43,882 nucleotides of DNA from a bacterium (GTDB lineage: Bacteria; Bacillota; Sulfobacillia; UBA995): NCBI GenBank assembly GCA_031082145.1, contig JAVHLP010000014.1:1-43882 (forward strand), given 5' to 3'. The notes beneath the pieces were generated by a model. That model ran no database searches. It was given only the letters and a program-made list of their open reading frames with translations, and had not been told where the DNA came from. Positions 8,762-18,947 of the stretch are shown in pieces; the first letter of the stretch is position 1, and every line of letters starts with the position of its first letter. Both the position numbers and the translations under genes were made by a program.

Positions 8762-10948
8762 GTGCCTGTCACGCTTGAGGAGTTCGAGAGGATATACGAG
8801 GGAGCCGTCGAGGACGGGCAAGCCCCCCGGGGCCTGTTCAAGCAGGCGTACGACGGTGCGGTCATCGCCACCAGCTACGCCGAGATCCTTCTTCACCAGG
8901 CCCTGCGGGTACACGGCCCGGATGCCCCGCTGGCTTATCCCGACACCGCGTACTTCCTGCCGGTCATAACCGCGCTCAGCGGGGAGAAGGTCACGAAGGT
9001 GGGCGAGTTGCCGCAAATCCTCAACCGTCTGCGGAGCCAGATCCGCGAGGAACTCACCTTCGAGAACGCCCGCCGGTGCGGGGAGGCAACCCTGTACGCG
9101 GCGGAGATCATCGAAGCCCTGCGTTACCTGGAGGGCATAGGAGAGCATCCCGAGCCCTGGACCGGCTTTCTGTCCGACCCGGTGGTTCGCCGGTATGGCA
9201 TCAAGCTGGTGGACTGGACCATCCCCGGACAGGCGGTGCTCTTGGGACGCGCGCGCAGCTCGAAGGACGCCGCCAAGCTGGTGGCCGAGTTGATGGGCTA
9301 CGGGTTCATGATCTTCGCTTCCGACGAGATCATTGAGCAGTTGATTGAGGAAGACGTCAAACTCGGGATCGACTATATCGCTTTCCCGTTGGGGAGCTTC
9401 ACCCAGGTCATCCACGCCGTCAACTACGCCCTGAGAGCCGGGCTGGCCTTCGGCGGTATCCCCCCCGGGCAGCGCGAGGAGGCGCGAGACTACCAGCGTC
9501 GCCGGGTGCGGGCCTTCGTCCTGCACCTGGGGGAGATCGACGAGGTCAAGGTCGCCGCTCATTTCGGGGCCATCTTCCTTGGCTTTCCCGTCATCACCGA
9601 CCAGGAGGTACCCGAGCAGCTCAAGGACTGGTGGGTCTCCCACCCCAACTACGAAGACCTGGTGGCCTTCGCCATGGAACTCCGGGGCATCAAGCTCACC
9701 GGGGCCAAGGTCGACATCCCGCTCAACTTCGGTCCCGCCTTCGAGGGCGAGACCATCCGCAAGGACGATGTCCACGTGGAGATGGGGGGCGGCCGGTCGG
9801 TGGCTTTCGAACTCGCCCGGATGGTGGGCCCGGACGACATCAAGGACGGGCACATTGAAGTCCACGGGCCGGACATCGACCAGTTCAAGGAGGGCGATCG
9901 GGTTCCCCTGGGCGTTGTCGTGGAGATATACGGCCGTAAGATGCAGGAGGACTTCGAGGGGGTACTGGAGCGGCGCATCCACTACTTCATGAACTACGCC
10001 GAGGGACTCTGGCACGTGGCCCAGCGCGATCTATGCTGGCTCCGGGTGTCCAAGGAGGCATTCCGCAAGGGGTTCCGCTTCCAGCACTTCGGCAAGCTGC
10101 TCATCGCCAAGTTCAAGGATGAGTTCCCGGCCATCGTGGACCGGGTGCAGGTGAAGATCTACACCGAAGAGGAGACGGTCAGGGCACTGCTCAAGGAGGC
10201 CCGGTCCAAGTACCACGCCCGGGACGAGCGCATGCGCGGGCTGACCGACGAGGCGATCCAGGAGTTCTACTCCTGCCTGCTCTGCCAGTCCTTCGCCCCC
10301 AACCACGTATGCGTCATCACGCCCGAGCGGGTGGGGCTGTGCGGGGCCGTGACCTGGTTGGACGGCAAGGCCTCGTTTGAGATCAACCCCACCGGTCCCA
10401 ACCGTCCCATCCCCAAGGGCCCAGCGACCGACGAGGTCAAGGGCATGTGGCCGGCGGTAAACGAGGCGATCCGGGTTTCCAGCAACGGCAACCTGGAGGA
10501 GGTCAACCTGTACACGCTGATGGACCGGCCGATGACCTCTTGTGGCTGTTTCGAGGCGATCATGGCCATCCTGCCGGAAGCCAACGGGATCATGATCACC
10601 ACCCGCGAGCACAAGGGGAGCACGCCGGTGGGCATGACCTTCTCCACCCTGGCCGGCATGGTCGGCGGCGGGGTGCAGACCCCCGGCTTCATGGGCATCG
10701 GGCGTTCGTACCTGACGAGCCGGAAGTTCATCACCGCCGACGGCGGGCTGGCCCGGGTGGTCTGGATGCCCCGCGAGTTGAAGGAGTTCCTGGGCCAGGA
10801 CCTCGTGGACCGGGCCAGGGAGCTTGGGCTGGGTGACGACTTCGTGGACAAGATCGCCGATGAGACGATCGGCGCCACCGTGGAGGAAATCCTGCCCTTC
10901 CTCGAGGAGCGAGGGCACCCCGCCTTCGCCTTGCCGTCCCTCATCTAA
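8762..10948 (+). CDS. acsB: Acetyl-CoA synthase subunit (CODH/ACS alpha)
   Basis: This is a 728-residue bacterial-type acetyl-CoA synthase, nearly the same length as the Moorella enzyme and with the N-terminal CODH-binding region that archaeal CdhC lacks. It condenses CO, the methyl group from the corrinoid protein, and CoA. A-cluster ligands are visible: Cys505, Cys508, Cys517, Cys527 in SCLLCQSF...VCV...GLCGAV, and the CGC motif Cys594-Gly-Cys596 that binds the distal nickel. The GTG start at 8762 is preceded by GGAGGGGAGGAG. It sits between acsA and acsC as in Moorella-type operons. No missing active-site residue. Confidence 0.97.
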   Translation: MPVTLEEFERIYEGAVEDGQAPRGLFKQAYDGAVIATSYAEILLHQALRVHGPDAPLAYPDTAYFLPVITALSGEKVTKVGELPQILNRLRSQIREELTFENARRCGEATLYAAEIIEALRYLEGIGEHPEPWTGFLSDPVVRRYGIKLVDWTIPGQAVLLGRARSSKDAAKLVAELMGYGFMIFASDEIIEQLIEEDVKLGIDYIAFPLGSFTQVIHAVNYALRAGLAFGGIPPGQREEARDYQRRRVRAFVLHLGEIDEVKVAAHFGAIFLGFPVITDQEVPEQLKDWWVSHPNYEDLVAFAMELRGIKLTGAKVDIPLNFGPAFEGETIRKDDVHVEMGGGRSVAFELARMVGPDDIKDGHIEVHGPDIDQFKEGDRVPLGVVVEIYGRKMQEDFEGVLERRIHYFMNYAEGLWHVAQRDLCWLRVSKEAFRKGFRFQHFGKLLIAKFKDEFPAIVDRVQVKIYTEEETVRALLKEARSKYHARDERMRGLTDEAIQEFYSCLLCQSFAPNHVCVITPERVGLCGAVTWLDGKASFEINPTGPNRPIPKGPATDEVKGMWPAVNEAIRVSSNGNLEEVNLYTLMDRPMTSCGCFEAIMAILPEANGIMITTREHKGSTPVGMTFSTLAGMVGGGVQTPGFMGIGRSYLTSRKFITADGGLARVVWMPRELKEFLGQDLVDRARELGLGDDFVDKIADETIGATVEEILPFLEERGHPAFALPSLI

Positions 10949-10967
10949 CCGGAGAGGAGAGGAGACT

Positions 10968-12311
10968 GTGGGCCTGACCGGTCTGGACATTTACAAGTTG
11001 CTCCCCAAGACCAACTGCGGGGAGTGTGGCCCACCGACCTGCCTGGCCTTCGCCATGGCGCTGGCGGCGGGCAAGGCTTCCCTGGAAACCTGCCCTCACG
11101 TGTCCGAGCAAGCGAAGGATGCCCTGGGGGCGGCCGCGGCGCCGCCCATCCGCCTGGTCAAGGTGGGTGGTCTCGGTGGCGCTGCCGAGGTCGAACTCGG
11201 CGACGAGCAGGTTATCTTCCGCCACGAGAAGACCTTCTACCACCCCACCGCCGTGGCGGTGGAGGTCGGCGACGACCTCGCCGACGCCGCGCTCAAGGAG
11301 AAGCTCAACTACCTGAAGGGACTGACTTTCGAACGGGTCGGGTTAAGCTATCGGATTGACCTCGTAGCCCCCACCTATCGATCGGGCAGCCCGGAGCGTT
11401 TCGGGCAGGTAGCCGCCTTGGCTGCCGATAGCGGGCTGGCCCTGGTGCTGGTGGCGGAGGACCCGGCAGCCCAAGCCCGCGCCCTCGAGGCCGTGGGCGG
11501 CCGCCGCCCCCTTATCTACGCCGCCACTCTCGCCAACCTGGACGCGATGGCCGAACTGGCCCGGAAGCACAACTCGCCGCTGGCCGTCCGCGGAGACGAT
11601 CTGGACAAGACGGCCGCCCTGGCCGAGAAGCTGGCCGGCCTGGGTCTCAAGGACTTGGTGGTGGACAGCGGGGCCCGGGCTCAGGCGGACGTTCTGGCCG
11701 ATCTCACCCAGGTCCGGCGGCTGGCCATCAAGCGCCGGTTCCGCCCCTTGGGCTACCCCGCCATCGCCTTTCCCCGGGCGGAGGACCCGCTGGCGGAGAT
11801 GATGGAAGCTTCCCTGTACGTCGGCAAGTATGCCAGCGTGGTGGTGGTCAGTCACGCCGAGCGGGAACACCTGCTGCCCCTTCTGACCTGGCGGCAGAAC
11901 GTGTATACCGATCCCCAGAAGCCGATCCAGGTGGAACCGAAGCTGTACGCGGTCGGCAAGGTCACCCCGGAATCCCCTTTCTACGTGACCACGAACTTCT
12001 CCCTGACCTATTACACGGTCGAGGGAGAGGTTGCCGCATCCAAGGTCCCCGCCTACATCCTGCCCGTCAACACCGAGGGCACCTCGGTGCTGACCGCCTG
12101 GGCATCCGGCAAGTTCTCGGCCGAGAGCATAGCCGAGGCCATCGCCGCCTCCGGTGTTGCCGACCAGGTCAAGCACAGGGAGGTTATCCTCCCGGGCTAC
12201 GTGGCGGTGCTGTCCGGCAAGCTGGAGGAGGCTTCGGGCTGGAAGGTGGCGGTGGGTCCGCGCGAGGCCTCCGGCATACCAAGCTACATCAAGGCGCGGG
12301 TGGCTTCCTGA
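10968..12311 (+). CDS. acsC: Corrinoid iron-sulfur protein large subunit
   Basis: GTG 10968 after GGAGAGGAGAGGAG gives 447 residues, the normal AcsC length; an in-frame start at 10824 would run inside acsB and is rejected. The N-terminus carries the [4Fe-4S] motif CGECGPPTC with ligands Cys17, Cys20, Cys25 and Cys42. This cluster keeps the cobalamin in the Co(I) state. The rest forms a TIM-barrel and a C-terminal corrinoid-binding domain. With AcsD it carries the methyl group from AcsE to AcsB. Gene order and motif leave little doubt. Confidence 0.96.
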   Translation: MGLTGLDIYKLLPKTNCGECGPPTCLAFAMALAAGKASLETCPHVSEQAKDALGAAAAPPIRLVKVGGLGGAAEVELGDEQVIFRHEKTFYHPTAVAVEVGDDLADAALKEKLNYLKGLTFERVGLSYRIDLVAPTYRSGSPERFGQVAALAADSGLALVLVAEDPAAQARALEAVGGRRPLIYAATLANLDAMAELARKHNSPLAVRGDDLDKTAALAEKLAGLGLKDLVVDSGARAQADVLADLTQVRRLAIKRRFRPLGYPAIAFPRAEDPLAEMMEASLYVGKYASVVVVSHAEREHLLPLLTWRQNVYTDPQKPIQVEPKLYAVGKVTPESPFYVTTNFSLTYYTVEGEVAASKVPAYILPVNTEGTSVLTAWASGKFSAESIAEAIAASGVADQVKHREVILPGYVAVLSGKLEEASGWKVAVGPREASGIPSYIKARVAS

Positions 12312-12323
12312 TCGGGGAGGCAG

Positions 12324-14225
12324 ATGAGTAACTGCACCGTCTTGTTCCAACCGGACGGGCGGAAGGTGAGGGTGGCGGCCGGGACTGATCTGCGCCGGGC
12401 CGCCGCCCTGGCCGGCATTGAGCTGAAGAGCGCCTGTGGTGGCGAGGGCACCTGCGGCAGTTGCGTCGTGAAGGTCCTCCGGGGGCGGTACGCCATCCTG
12501 GGAGGGAAGTCCCGCCAGAAGCAGGGGCTGGTCTTGGCTTGCCGTACGGCGGTCCTGGGCGATCTTGAGGTCGAGGTGCCGGCCTTATCCCGGCTCGAGG
12601 AACACCGAGTGCTACTTGAGGAACTGGCCGCCAACGCGACGCTGGCCGAGAGGGAGTTCGACTCGCTGGAGCGGCACGGCTTCCACCCCGTTGTGCACAA
12701 GACCCTGGCGGTGCTGGACCCGCCCACCCTGACCGAGAATGCGTCCGACCTCACGCGCCTGCTCACCCGCTTCCGTCCGGAGGACGGACGGCCGACGCCC
12801 GCCATCGGTCTCCGAGCCATGCGCCAGCTCCCCCTGGCCGTGCGCGAGGGCGGCTGGCGGGTCACGGCGACCGTGGCCGACGTGGGCGGGAAGGAGGAGA
12901 TCCTGCGACTGGAACCGGGATCGAGCCGCCGGCCCGCTTACGGTCTGGCCATCGATATTGGCACCACCTCCTGCGTCGTGAACCTGGTCGACATGCGGAG
13001 CGGCCTGGTGATTGACCGCCGGGGCGCCTTCAACCGCCAGGCCCGGTACGGCGACGACGTCATCACCCGTATCATCCACGCCACCGAGCAGCCCGAGGGG
13101 TTGCAGCAGTTGAACCGGGCGGTCCTCGACACCCTGAACGACCTGGTGGACCGGCTGCTTCTGGCCAACGATCTCCGGGCCGACGACCTGACTGTCGCCA
13201 AGGTGGCAGGCAACACCACCATGGCCCACCTGTTCCTCTCCGTCCCGCCCGACCACATCCGGCGGGAACCGTACATACCTGCCGCAGTCTCCTTCCCCGT
13301 GTTGCGCGCGGGCGAGTTGGGTCTCACCATGAACAAGGCCGCCCCCGTCTTCACTTTCCCGGCTGTGGCCAGCTATGTCGGGGGCGACATCGTGGCCGGC
13401 GTCCTGGTAACCGGCATGGCCCAGGGCGAAGAGGTGACCCTCTTCATCGATATCGGGACCAACGGCGAGATAGTCCTGGGCAACCGGGACTGGCTGGTGG
13501 CTTGCGCCTGTTCGGCGGGCCCCTGTTTCGAAGGGGGGGGCATCACCTGCGGTATGCGGGCCACCCCGGGAGCCGTGGAGCGCATCGAGGTGGAACCGGG
13601 TGGCCGGGAAGTCCGCGTGCGGACCGTGGGGGGCCTGCCCCCCGCCGGCATCTGCGGGTCGGGGCTGGTTGATGCCATGGCCGCTCTGTACGAGGCTCAG
13701 GTCATCGACCGGGTGGGCAACTTCCGTGATCTTGATAGCCCCCGGTTACGCGGGGGCCCCGACGGTCCCGAGTTCGTGCTCGCCGAAGGCCCCGAGCGGG
13801 AGATTGTCCTCACCGGAGCCGACCTCAAGAACTTGATCCGGGCCAAGGGCGCCGTCTACGCGGGCATTCGCTCGCTGCTGGCCGCCGTCCAGCTGCCGGA
13901 AGACGCCATCGCGCGCGTGTTCGTCGCCGGGGGCTTTGGCAACTACCTGAACCTTCGCGACGCCGTCCGGGTGGGGATGCTGCCCGACCTGGATCCGTCG
14001 CGTTATCATTTTGTAGGCAATAGCTCGGTCAAGGGTGCCCGGCTGGCCCTCCTGTCCCGGCGGGCCTGGGCCGAGGCCGATCGCCTGGCCCGGCAGATGA
14101 CCTACCTTGAGCTGTCGGCCAGCCGCAGCTACATGGAGGAGTTTGTCTCCGCCCTCTTCTTGCCCCACACCGATCTGAGCCTGTTCCCGTCGGTCACGGA
14201 GCAGGAGGTGAGCGCATGCCCCTGA
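12324..14225 (+). CDS. acsV: Corrinoid-activating ferredoxin/ATPase
   Basis: This 633-residue protein has an N-terminal plant-type [2Fe-2S] ferredoxin domain (Cys38, Cys44, Cys47, Cys73) and a C-terminal ASKHA ATPase fold (AIDIGTTSCVVNLVD, FIDIGTNGE, then AGGFGNYL). This is the architecture of reductive activators of corrinoid proteins: electrons from the ferredoxin cluster, driven by ATP hydrolysis, rescue inactive Co(II) to Co(I). It lies between acsC and acsF and is expected to act on AcsCD. Its 3' end overlaps acsF by 10 bases. Length and domain order are typical. Confidence 0.94.
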   Translation: MSNCTVLFQPDGRKVRVAAGTDLRRAAALAGIELKSACGGEGTCGSCVVKVLRGRYAILGGKSRQKQGLVLACRTAVLGDLEVEVPALSRLEEHRVLLEELAANATLAEREFDSLERHGFHPVVHKTLAVLDPPTLTENASDLTRLLTRFRPEDGRPTPAIGLRAMRQLPLAVREGGWRVTATVADVGGKEEILRLEPGSSRRPAYGLAIDIGTTSCVVNLVDMRSGLVIDRRGAFNRQARYGDDVITRIIHATEQPEGLQQLNRAVLDTLNDLVDRLLLANDLRADDLTVAKVAGNTTMAHLFLSVPPDHIRREPYIPAAVSFPVLRAGELGLTMNKAAPVFTFPAVASYVGGDIVAGVLVTGMAQGEEVTLFIDIGTNGEIVLGNRDWLVACACSAGPCFEGGGITCGMRATPGAVERIEVEPGGREVRVRTVGGLPPAGICGSGLVDAMAALYEAQVIDRVGNFRDLDSPRLRGGPDGPEFVLAEGPEREIVLTGADLKNLIRAKGAVYAGIRSLLAAVQLPEDAIARVFVAGGFGNYLNLRDAVRVGMLPDLDPSRYHFVGNSSVKGARLALLSRRAWAEADRLARQMTYLELSASRSYMEEFVSALFLPHTDLSLFPSVTEQEVSACP

Positions 14226-14968
14226 GACTCTCAGTGGCCGGCAAGGGTGGAACCGGTAAGACCACCGTCGTCGCGCTGATCATCAGGGCCCTGCGGGAAC
14301 GGGGCGAAGGGGCGGTGCTGGCCATCGACGCCGACCCTAACTCCAATCTGCACGAGGCCTTGGGCCTCACGGTGGAGGCAACGGTCGCCGACATCCTGGC
14401 CGAGACCAAGACGCCCGGCCCGCCCCCGGCCGGTATGACCAAGAACCTGCTGGTGGAGTACAGGCTTCGCTCGATCCTGGTGGAGAGCCCCCGGCTGGAT
14501 CTTCTCAGCATGGGCACTCCCGAGGGGCCGGGCTGCTACTGCTATCCCAATGACCTGCTCCGGTCGCACATGGATACCCTGGCCCGGGCGTATGAGTACC
14601 TGGTTGTTGACAACGAGGCGGGGCTTGAACACCTGTCTCGCCGGGTGGCCCAGGACATGGACCTGACCTTGATCGTCAGCGACGCCACGGCGCGCGGTCT
14701 GCGGACCGCCAGGCGGGTCCGTGAACTGGTGGAAGGACTGGAACTCGACCCCGGCCGGCTGTGGCTCGTGATCAACCGGCTGGCGGGTGATCCCGGCCCT
14801 CTGGCCGCCGAGATCGACGCCACCGGCCTCGAACTGGCAGGGATGGTACCCCAGGACGACATGGTGGCCGACTACGATCTCAGGGGGAAACCCCTGGCCG
14901 GACTCCCGGCATCCTCGCCGGCGGTGCGGGCGATCGCTGAGATCGCGGCCCGGGTTGGATTGACCTGA
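14216..14968 (+). CDS. acsF: CooC-family ATPase for acetyl-CoA synthase maturation
   Basis: A second SIMIBI-class ATPase of 250 residues, with Walker [10 protein letters not shown] (9-17), the DADPN loop (38-42) and the metal-binding CxC pair Cys107-Cys109 within [10 protein letters not shown]. It is paralogous to, but clearly diverged from, cooC at 5931. In Moorella-type operons the copy between acsV and acsD is the AcsF/CooC2 type associated with nickel loading of the acetyl-CoA synthase A-cluster. Assignment to ACS rather than CODH rests on position; the fold and metal motif are seen directly. The ATG at 14216 overlaps the acsV stop. Confidence 0.88.
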   Translation: MPLRLSVAGKGGTGKTTVVALIIRALRERGEGAVLAIDADPNSNLHEALGLTVEATVADILAETKTPGPPPAGMTKNLLVEYRLRSILVESPRLDLLSMGTPEGPGCYCYPNDLLRSHMDTLARAYEYLVVDNEAGLEHLSRRVAQDMDLTLIVSDATARGLRTARRVRELVEGLELDPGRLWLVINRLAGDPGPLAAEIDATGLELAGMVPQDDMVADYDLRGKPLAGLPASSPAVRAIAEIAARVGLT

Positions 14969-14987
14969 GGCGAAAGGAGACGAGTTG

Positions 14988-15953
14988 ATGCCAGTTGAGC
15001 GTGTGAAGGAGAGGTATGCCAGCAAGGTTGGCGAGGTGGTGCTGGGGGCCACCCCGGCCGAGGGAGGGACCCGTTCGCACCAGGTGAAGGTGGGTGGTGA
15101 CTCCACCCTGCCCTTCCTGCACGCGGAGGGCGTGGTCGCCAACCGCCCCGTGATCGCCATGGAGGTGCAGGACGTCATCCCGGAGTGGAACCCGGTCTTC
15201 ACCCGCCCCGTCGCCGACGTGATGGGCGACCCCGGTGCGTGGGCGCAGAAGTGCGTGGAGGCTTTCGGCGCGGACTTGATCTACCTGAGACTGGACGGGG
15301 CCAACCCGGAGAAGGGCGGCCGCAAGCCCGACCAGTGTGCCGCAACCCTCCGCCAGGTGCTCGGCGCCGTCAAGGTCCCCGTGATCGTGGTCGGTTCGGG
15401 CGTGGACGAGGCCGATGACGAGGTAATGCCGGTTGTGGCCGAGGCTGGAGCGGGTGAGAACTTGCTCCTCGGCACGGCCACCCAGGACCACTACAAGACG
15501 CTCACCGCGGCCTGCATGGTCCACAAGCACAGCATCGTCGCCCTCTCCCCGATCGACATCAATATCTGCAAGCAACTGAACATCCTCATCAGCGAGATGA
15601 ACCTGCCCCTGGAGCGGATCGTGATCGACCCCACGGTGGGGGCCCTGGGTTACGGCATCGAGTACACCTACTCGATCATGGAGCGAATCCGCCTCGGCGC
15701 CCTGAGTGGCGACCGCATGATGTCCATGCCGGTCCTGTGCACCATTGGCTACGAGGTGAACCGGGCCAAGGAGACGGCGGCCGGTGCCGCCGAATTCCCG
15801 ACCTGGGGCGAAGTCGGCGACCGGGCCGTGCTCTGGGAGGCTATGACCGCCTCCTGTTTCATGCAGGCCGGCGGGCACATATTCGTGCTCCGTCACCCGA
15901 CCTCGGTCAAACTGCTCCGGCAGCAGATCGATGCCCTCATGGCGGGCAAGTGA
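14988..15953 (+). CDS. acsD: Corrinoid iron-sulfur protein small subunit
   Basis: ATG 14988 (with TTG 14985 directly before it) follows AAAGGAGA. The 321-residue TIM-barrel protein is the AcsD/CdhD family, with no Fe-S cysteines; characteristic segments include [41 protein letters not shown] and [17 protein letters not shown]. It forms a heterodimer with AcsC and helps hold the corrinoid cofactor during methyl transfer. It lies between acsF and acsE with short spacers. No anomalies seen. Confidence 0.95.
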   Translation: MPVERVKERYASKVGEVVLGATPAEGGTRSHQVKVGGDSTLPFLHAEGVVANRPVIAMEVQDVIPEWNPVFTRPVADVMGDPGAWAQKCVEAFGADLIYLRLDGANPEKGGRKPDQCAATLRQVLGAVKVPVIVVGSGVDEADDEVMPVVAEAGAGENLLLGTATQDHYKTLTAACMVHKHSIVALSPIDINICKQLNILISEMNLPLERIVIDPTVGALGYGIEYTYSIMERIRLGALSGDRMMSMPVLCTIGYEVNRAKETAAGAAEFPTWGEVGDRAVLWEAMTASCFMQAGGHIFVLRHPTSVKLLRQQIDALMAGK

Positions 15954-16757
<804 letters not shown>

Positions 16758-16770
16758 AGGGGGTCTGGCC

Positions 16771-17778
16771 TTGACTGACCGGGGAGTGCTGGTGCTGGGG
16801 GGAGGGGTGGCGGGCCTGGCCGCCGCCCTCTCGCTAGCCTGCATGGGGTTTGAGGTCACCGTGGTTGAACGCGAGCGAGCCCTGGGAGGCCGCGCGGCCG
16901 GCTATGCCTGCAAGGCCACCGATCGCTGCCTGCACTGCGGCGTCTGCCTTGTGTCCGACCTCCAGGACGAGCTGGCGTCGGCTACCGTCAACCTGCGGAC
17001 CGGCGCGGTGCTGGAGGAACTGGCAGGCCAGGCAGGCGACTTCCGGGCGACTGTGGCGGGGACGGTGCTCAAGGTGGGGGCGGTGGTGGTGGCCACCGGG
17101 ATGGACCCGGCGCCCGCAACCGGCTGGCCCGACCTGGGCTACGGTCGCCGGGAGGGTGTGTTGACTGCCTCCGAACTGGAGTCACGCTTGCGCCGGGAGG
17201 GGGTCGTGGACGCCCGGCGGGTGGCCTTCGTGCAGTGCGTGGGCTCGCGCAACCCCGCCTGGGGCCGGGGTTACTGCTCCGAGGTTTGCTGTCCCTACGC
17301 CTTACGCCTGGGGCTCAGCCTGATCGCCCAGCAGCCGGGCCTGGAGGTGACCGTCTTCTACAACGACCTGCAGACCGGGGGCAGCGACCTGGCCGGGGTG
17401 TATGAGCAAGCCGGGCGGAAGCTCCGCCTTCTACAGGGAGTGCCCGCCCGGGCGGAAGCGGGTCCGGACGGGATAGAGGTGCGGTACGAGTCCGTTCCCG
17501 ACGCCGTCTTGCGCCGGGAGTCCTTCGACCTGCTGGTGCTGTCCACCGGCATCTGGCCCCGCGCCGACGCGGCGGCTCTGGCCCGGCTGCTGGGCATCAA
17601 CCTGGATGCCAGCGGCTTCTACGCCGCTCGCCCGGGTGAGAGCTGGCGCTCGTCCCGGCCGGGGATCTACCTCGCCGGCTGCTGCCAGAAGCCCCGCGGC
17701 ATCGCCGCCAGCGTGGCCCACGGGCGAGCTGCCGCGGCCGCCGTGGCCGCCGGGCGGCTGGAGGTGACCGGGGTATGA
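16771..17778 (+). CDS. HdrA/QmoA-like FAD oxidoreductase without ferredoxin domain
   Basis: A 335-residue flavoprotein starting at TTG 16771 after AAGGGGG. It has an FAD Rossmann motif GGGVAGLAAALSL (10-22) and a cysteine motif Cys47, Cys53, Cys56, Cys59 (KATDRCLHCGVC). It also keeps the HdrA/Qmo signatures FVQCVGSR and GYCSEVCCPYAL. The FDLLVLSTG and PGIYLAG segments close the FAD fold. The two C-terminal [4Fe-4S] domains of full HdrA are absent, so the size and build are closer to QmoA. It overlaps the next gene by ATGA, and the two may form one split flavoprotein unit. Expected role: electron relay of the Met-Hdr complex; the direct partner is unknown. Confidence 0.85.
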   Translation: MTDRGVLVLGGGVAGLAAALSLACMGFEVTVVERERALGGRAAGYACKATDRCLHCGVCLVSDLQDELASATVNLRTGAVLEELAGQAGDFRATVAGTVLKVGAVVVATGMDPAPATGWPDLGYGRREGVLTASELESRLRREGVVDARRVAFVQCVGSRNPAWGRGYCSEVCCPYALRLGLSLIAQQPGLEVTVFYNDLQTGGSDLAGVYEQAGRKLRLLQGVPARAEAGPDGIEVRYESVPDAVLRRESFDLLVLSTGIWPRADAAALARLLGINLDASGFYAARPGESWRSSRPGIYLAGCCQKPRGIAASVAHGRAAAAAVAAGRLEVTGV

Positions 17779-18947
17779 AGGTGGAGGTCACCGTGGCCGG
17801 GGCGGGCCCCAGCGGCCTGTCCTGTGCGCTGGCGCTGGCCGGCCTGGGCCGCAGGGTCGCCCTGGTCGATGACGGGCCGGCCCCCGGCGGGACCCTCCGG
17901 GTCTGCCCGGGTTACCTCGGCCCGGCCGGAGCGTCGGCCCAGTTGCTGGCTACCATGCAGGAGAGCCTCGGCCCGCTCGAGTTCATGGCTGGGGAGACGC
18001 TCCGGGACCTTACCGGCGGCCCCGGCGACTATCGCTTGCAGCTTACCGGCCGGCAACTGGAGACACGTGCTCTGGTGCTGGCTACGGGATTGGATCTGGT
18101 GGTTCAGCCTGCCGATCACGGCCTCACCCCCGGTTACAACCTGCTGAGCCTGACGGCGCTGGCCGGCCTGCTAGCCAGCCCCGCGCAGGCGGTCGCCCGC
18201 TTGCGGGGCCGGCGGGTGGCTTTCCGGCTGGACGTTTCCGCCCCCGACAGCCGCCGGCAGCATGCCGCCGCCCTGCACCTGGCGGCGGCGCTCCGGCGCG
18301 ACTCGGCGGCCGAGGTCTTCTGGTTCGGCCGCGACCTCAAGGTGGCCGGCGATGGGCTCGACGAGCTGTACCGGGAAACCCGCGACCTGGGGGTCACCTT
18401 CTTCAAGGACACCGGGCGCCCCGTCGTAGCGACGCCCCATGCCGGCGGTTACCAGTTGCAGGCCTGGGTGGACGAGTTGCCGGTGGTCGTGCCGGCGGAG
18501 CTGATGGTCGTTGATGAACGGCAGACCCCTCGCCTGCCGGTGGCTACCGGGCCCGGCCGGTCCAGCGTTCGCCTGCAGCAGCGGTCCCCGCGTCCCGGCA
18601 TCTTCCTGGCCGGTAGCGTGCGGGCGGATCTGGAGTTGGCCGGCTGCCTGGCCGATGGCCGGGCCGCCGCCGCGTCCGCCGAGATCTTCCTGCGCTCGCT
18701 GACCGGCGAGGTCCGCGCCGAAGTGGACGCCGCCAACTGCGCCCGTTGCCTGACTTGCGTGCGGCTTTGTGCCCACCAGGCCATCGCCGTAGCTTTCAGC
18801 CGGGAGTCTGGACGGGACGCGGCCCAGGTCGATCCTCGCGCCTGCCGGGGCTGCGGCGTCTGCGCGGCCGCCTGCCCGGCGGTGGCCATCAAGCTGGTGG
18901 CTTGCCCTGACGAGGAGATCTTCCGGCGGCTGGGGGTGACGGCGTGA
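17775..18947 (+). CDS. HdrA-like FAD protein with C-terminal 2x[4Fe-4S] ferredoxin domain
   Basis: A 390-residue protein: FAD-binding N-terminus (VAGAGPSGLSCALAL), a divergent flavoprotein core, and a C-terminal bacterial-type ferredoxin with Cys322, Cys325, Cys328, Cys332 and Cys357, Cys360, Cys363, Cys367. The core lacks the CVGSR and CCMYA-type motifs of canonical HdrA, so its flavin environment may differ. With the preceding 335-residue protein and the following MvhD-like protein it resembles a QmoA/QmoB set broken into separate chains, because QmoB combines HdrA-like and MvhD-like domains. It overlaps both neighbours by four bases. A role in electron transfer to or from ferredoxin is inferred. 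Confidence 0.8.
   Translation: MKVEVTVAGAGPSGLSCALALAGLGRRVALVDDGPAPGGTLRVCPGYLGPAGASAQLLATMQESLGPLEFMAGETLRDLTGGPGDYRLQLTGRQLETRALVLATGLDLVVQPADHGLTPGYNLLSLTALAGLLASPAQAVARLRGRRVAFRLDVSAPDSRRQHAAALHLAAALRRDSAAEVFWFGRDLKVAGDGLDELYRETRDLGVTFFKDTGRPVVATPHAGGYQLQAWVDELPVVVPAELMVVDERQTPRLPVATGPGRSSVRLQQRSPRPGIFLAGSVRADLELAGCLADGRAAAASAEIFLRSLTGEVRAEVDAANCARCLTCVRLCAHQAIAVAFSRESGRDAAQVDPRACRGCGVCAAACPAVAIKLVACPDEEIFRRLGVTA

Noticed and set aside
17760-17790. Possible frameshift splitting one HdrA into the 335- and 390-residue proteins
   Set aside because: Each protein has its own complete FAD-binding N-terminus, and the junction is an ordinary ATGA overlap. These are two genes, not one broken gene.
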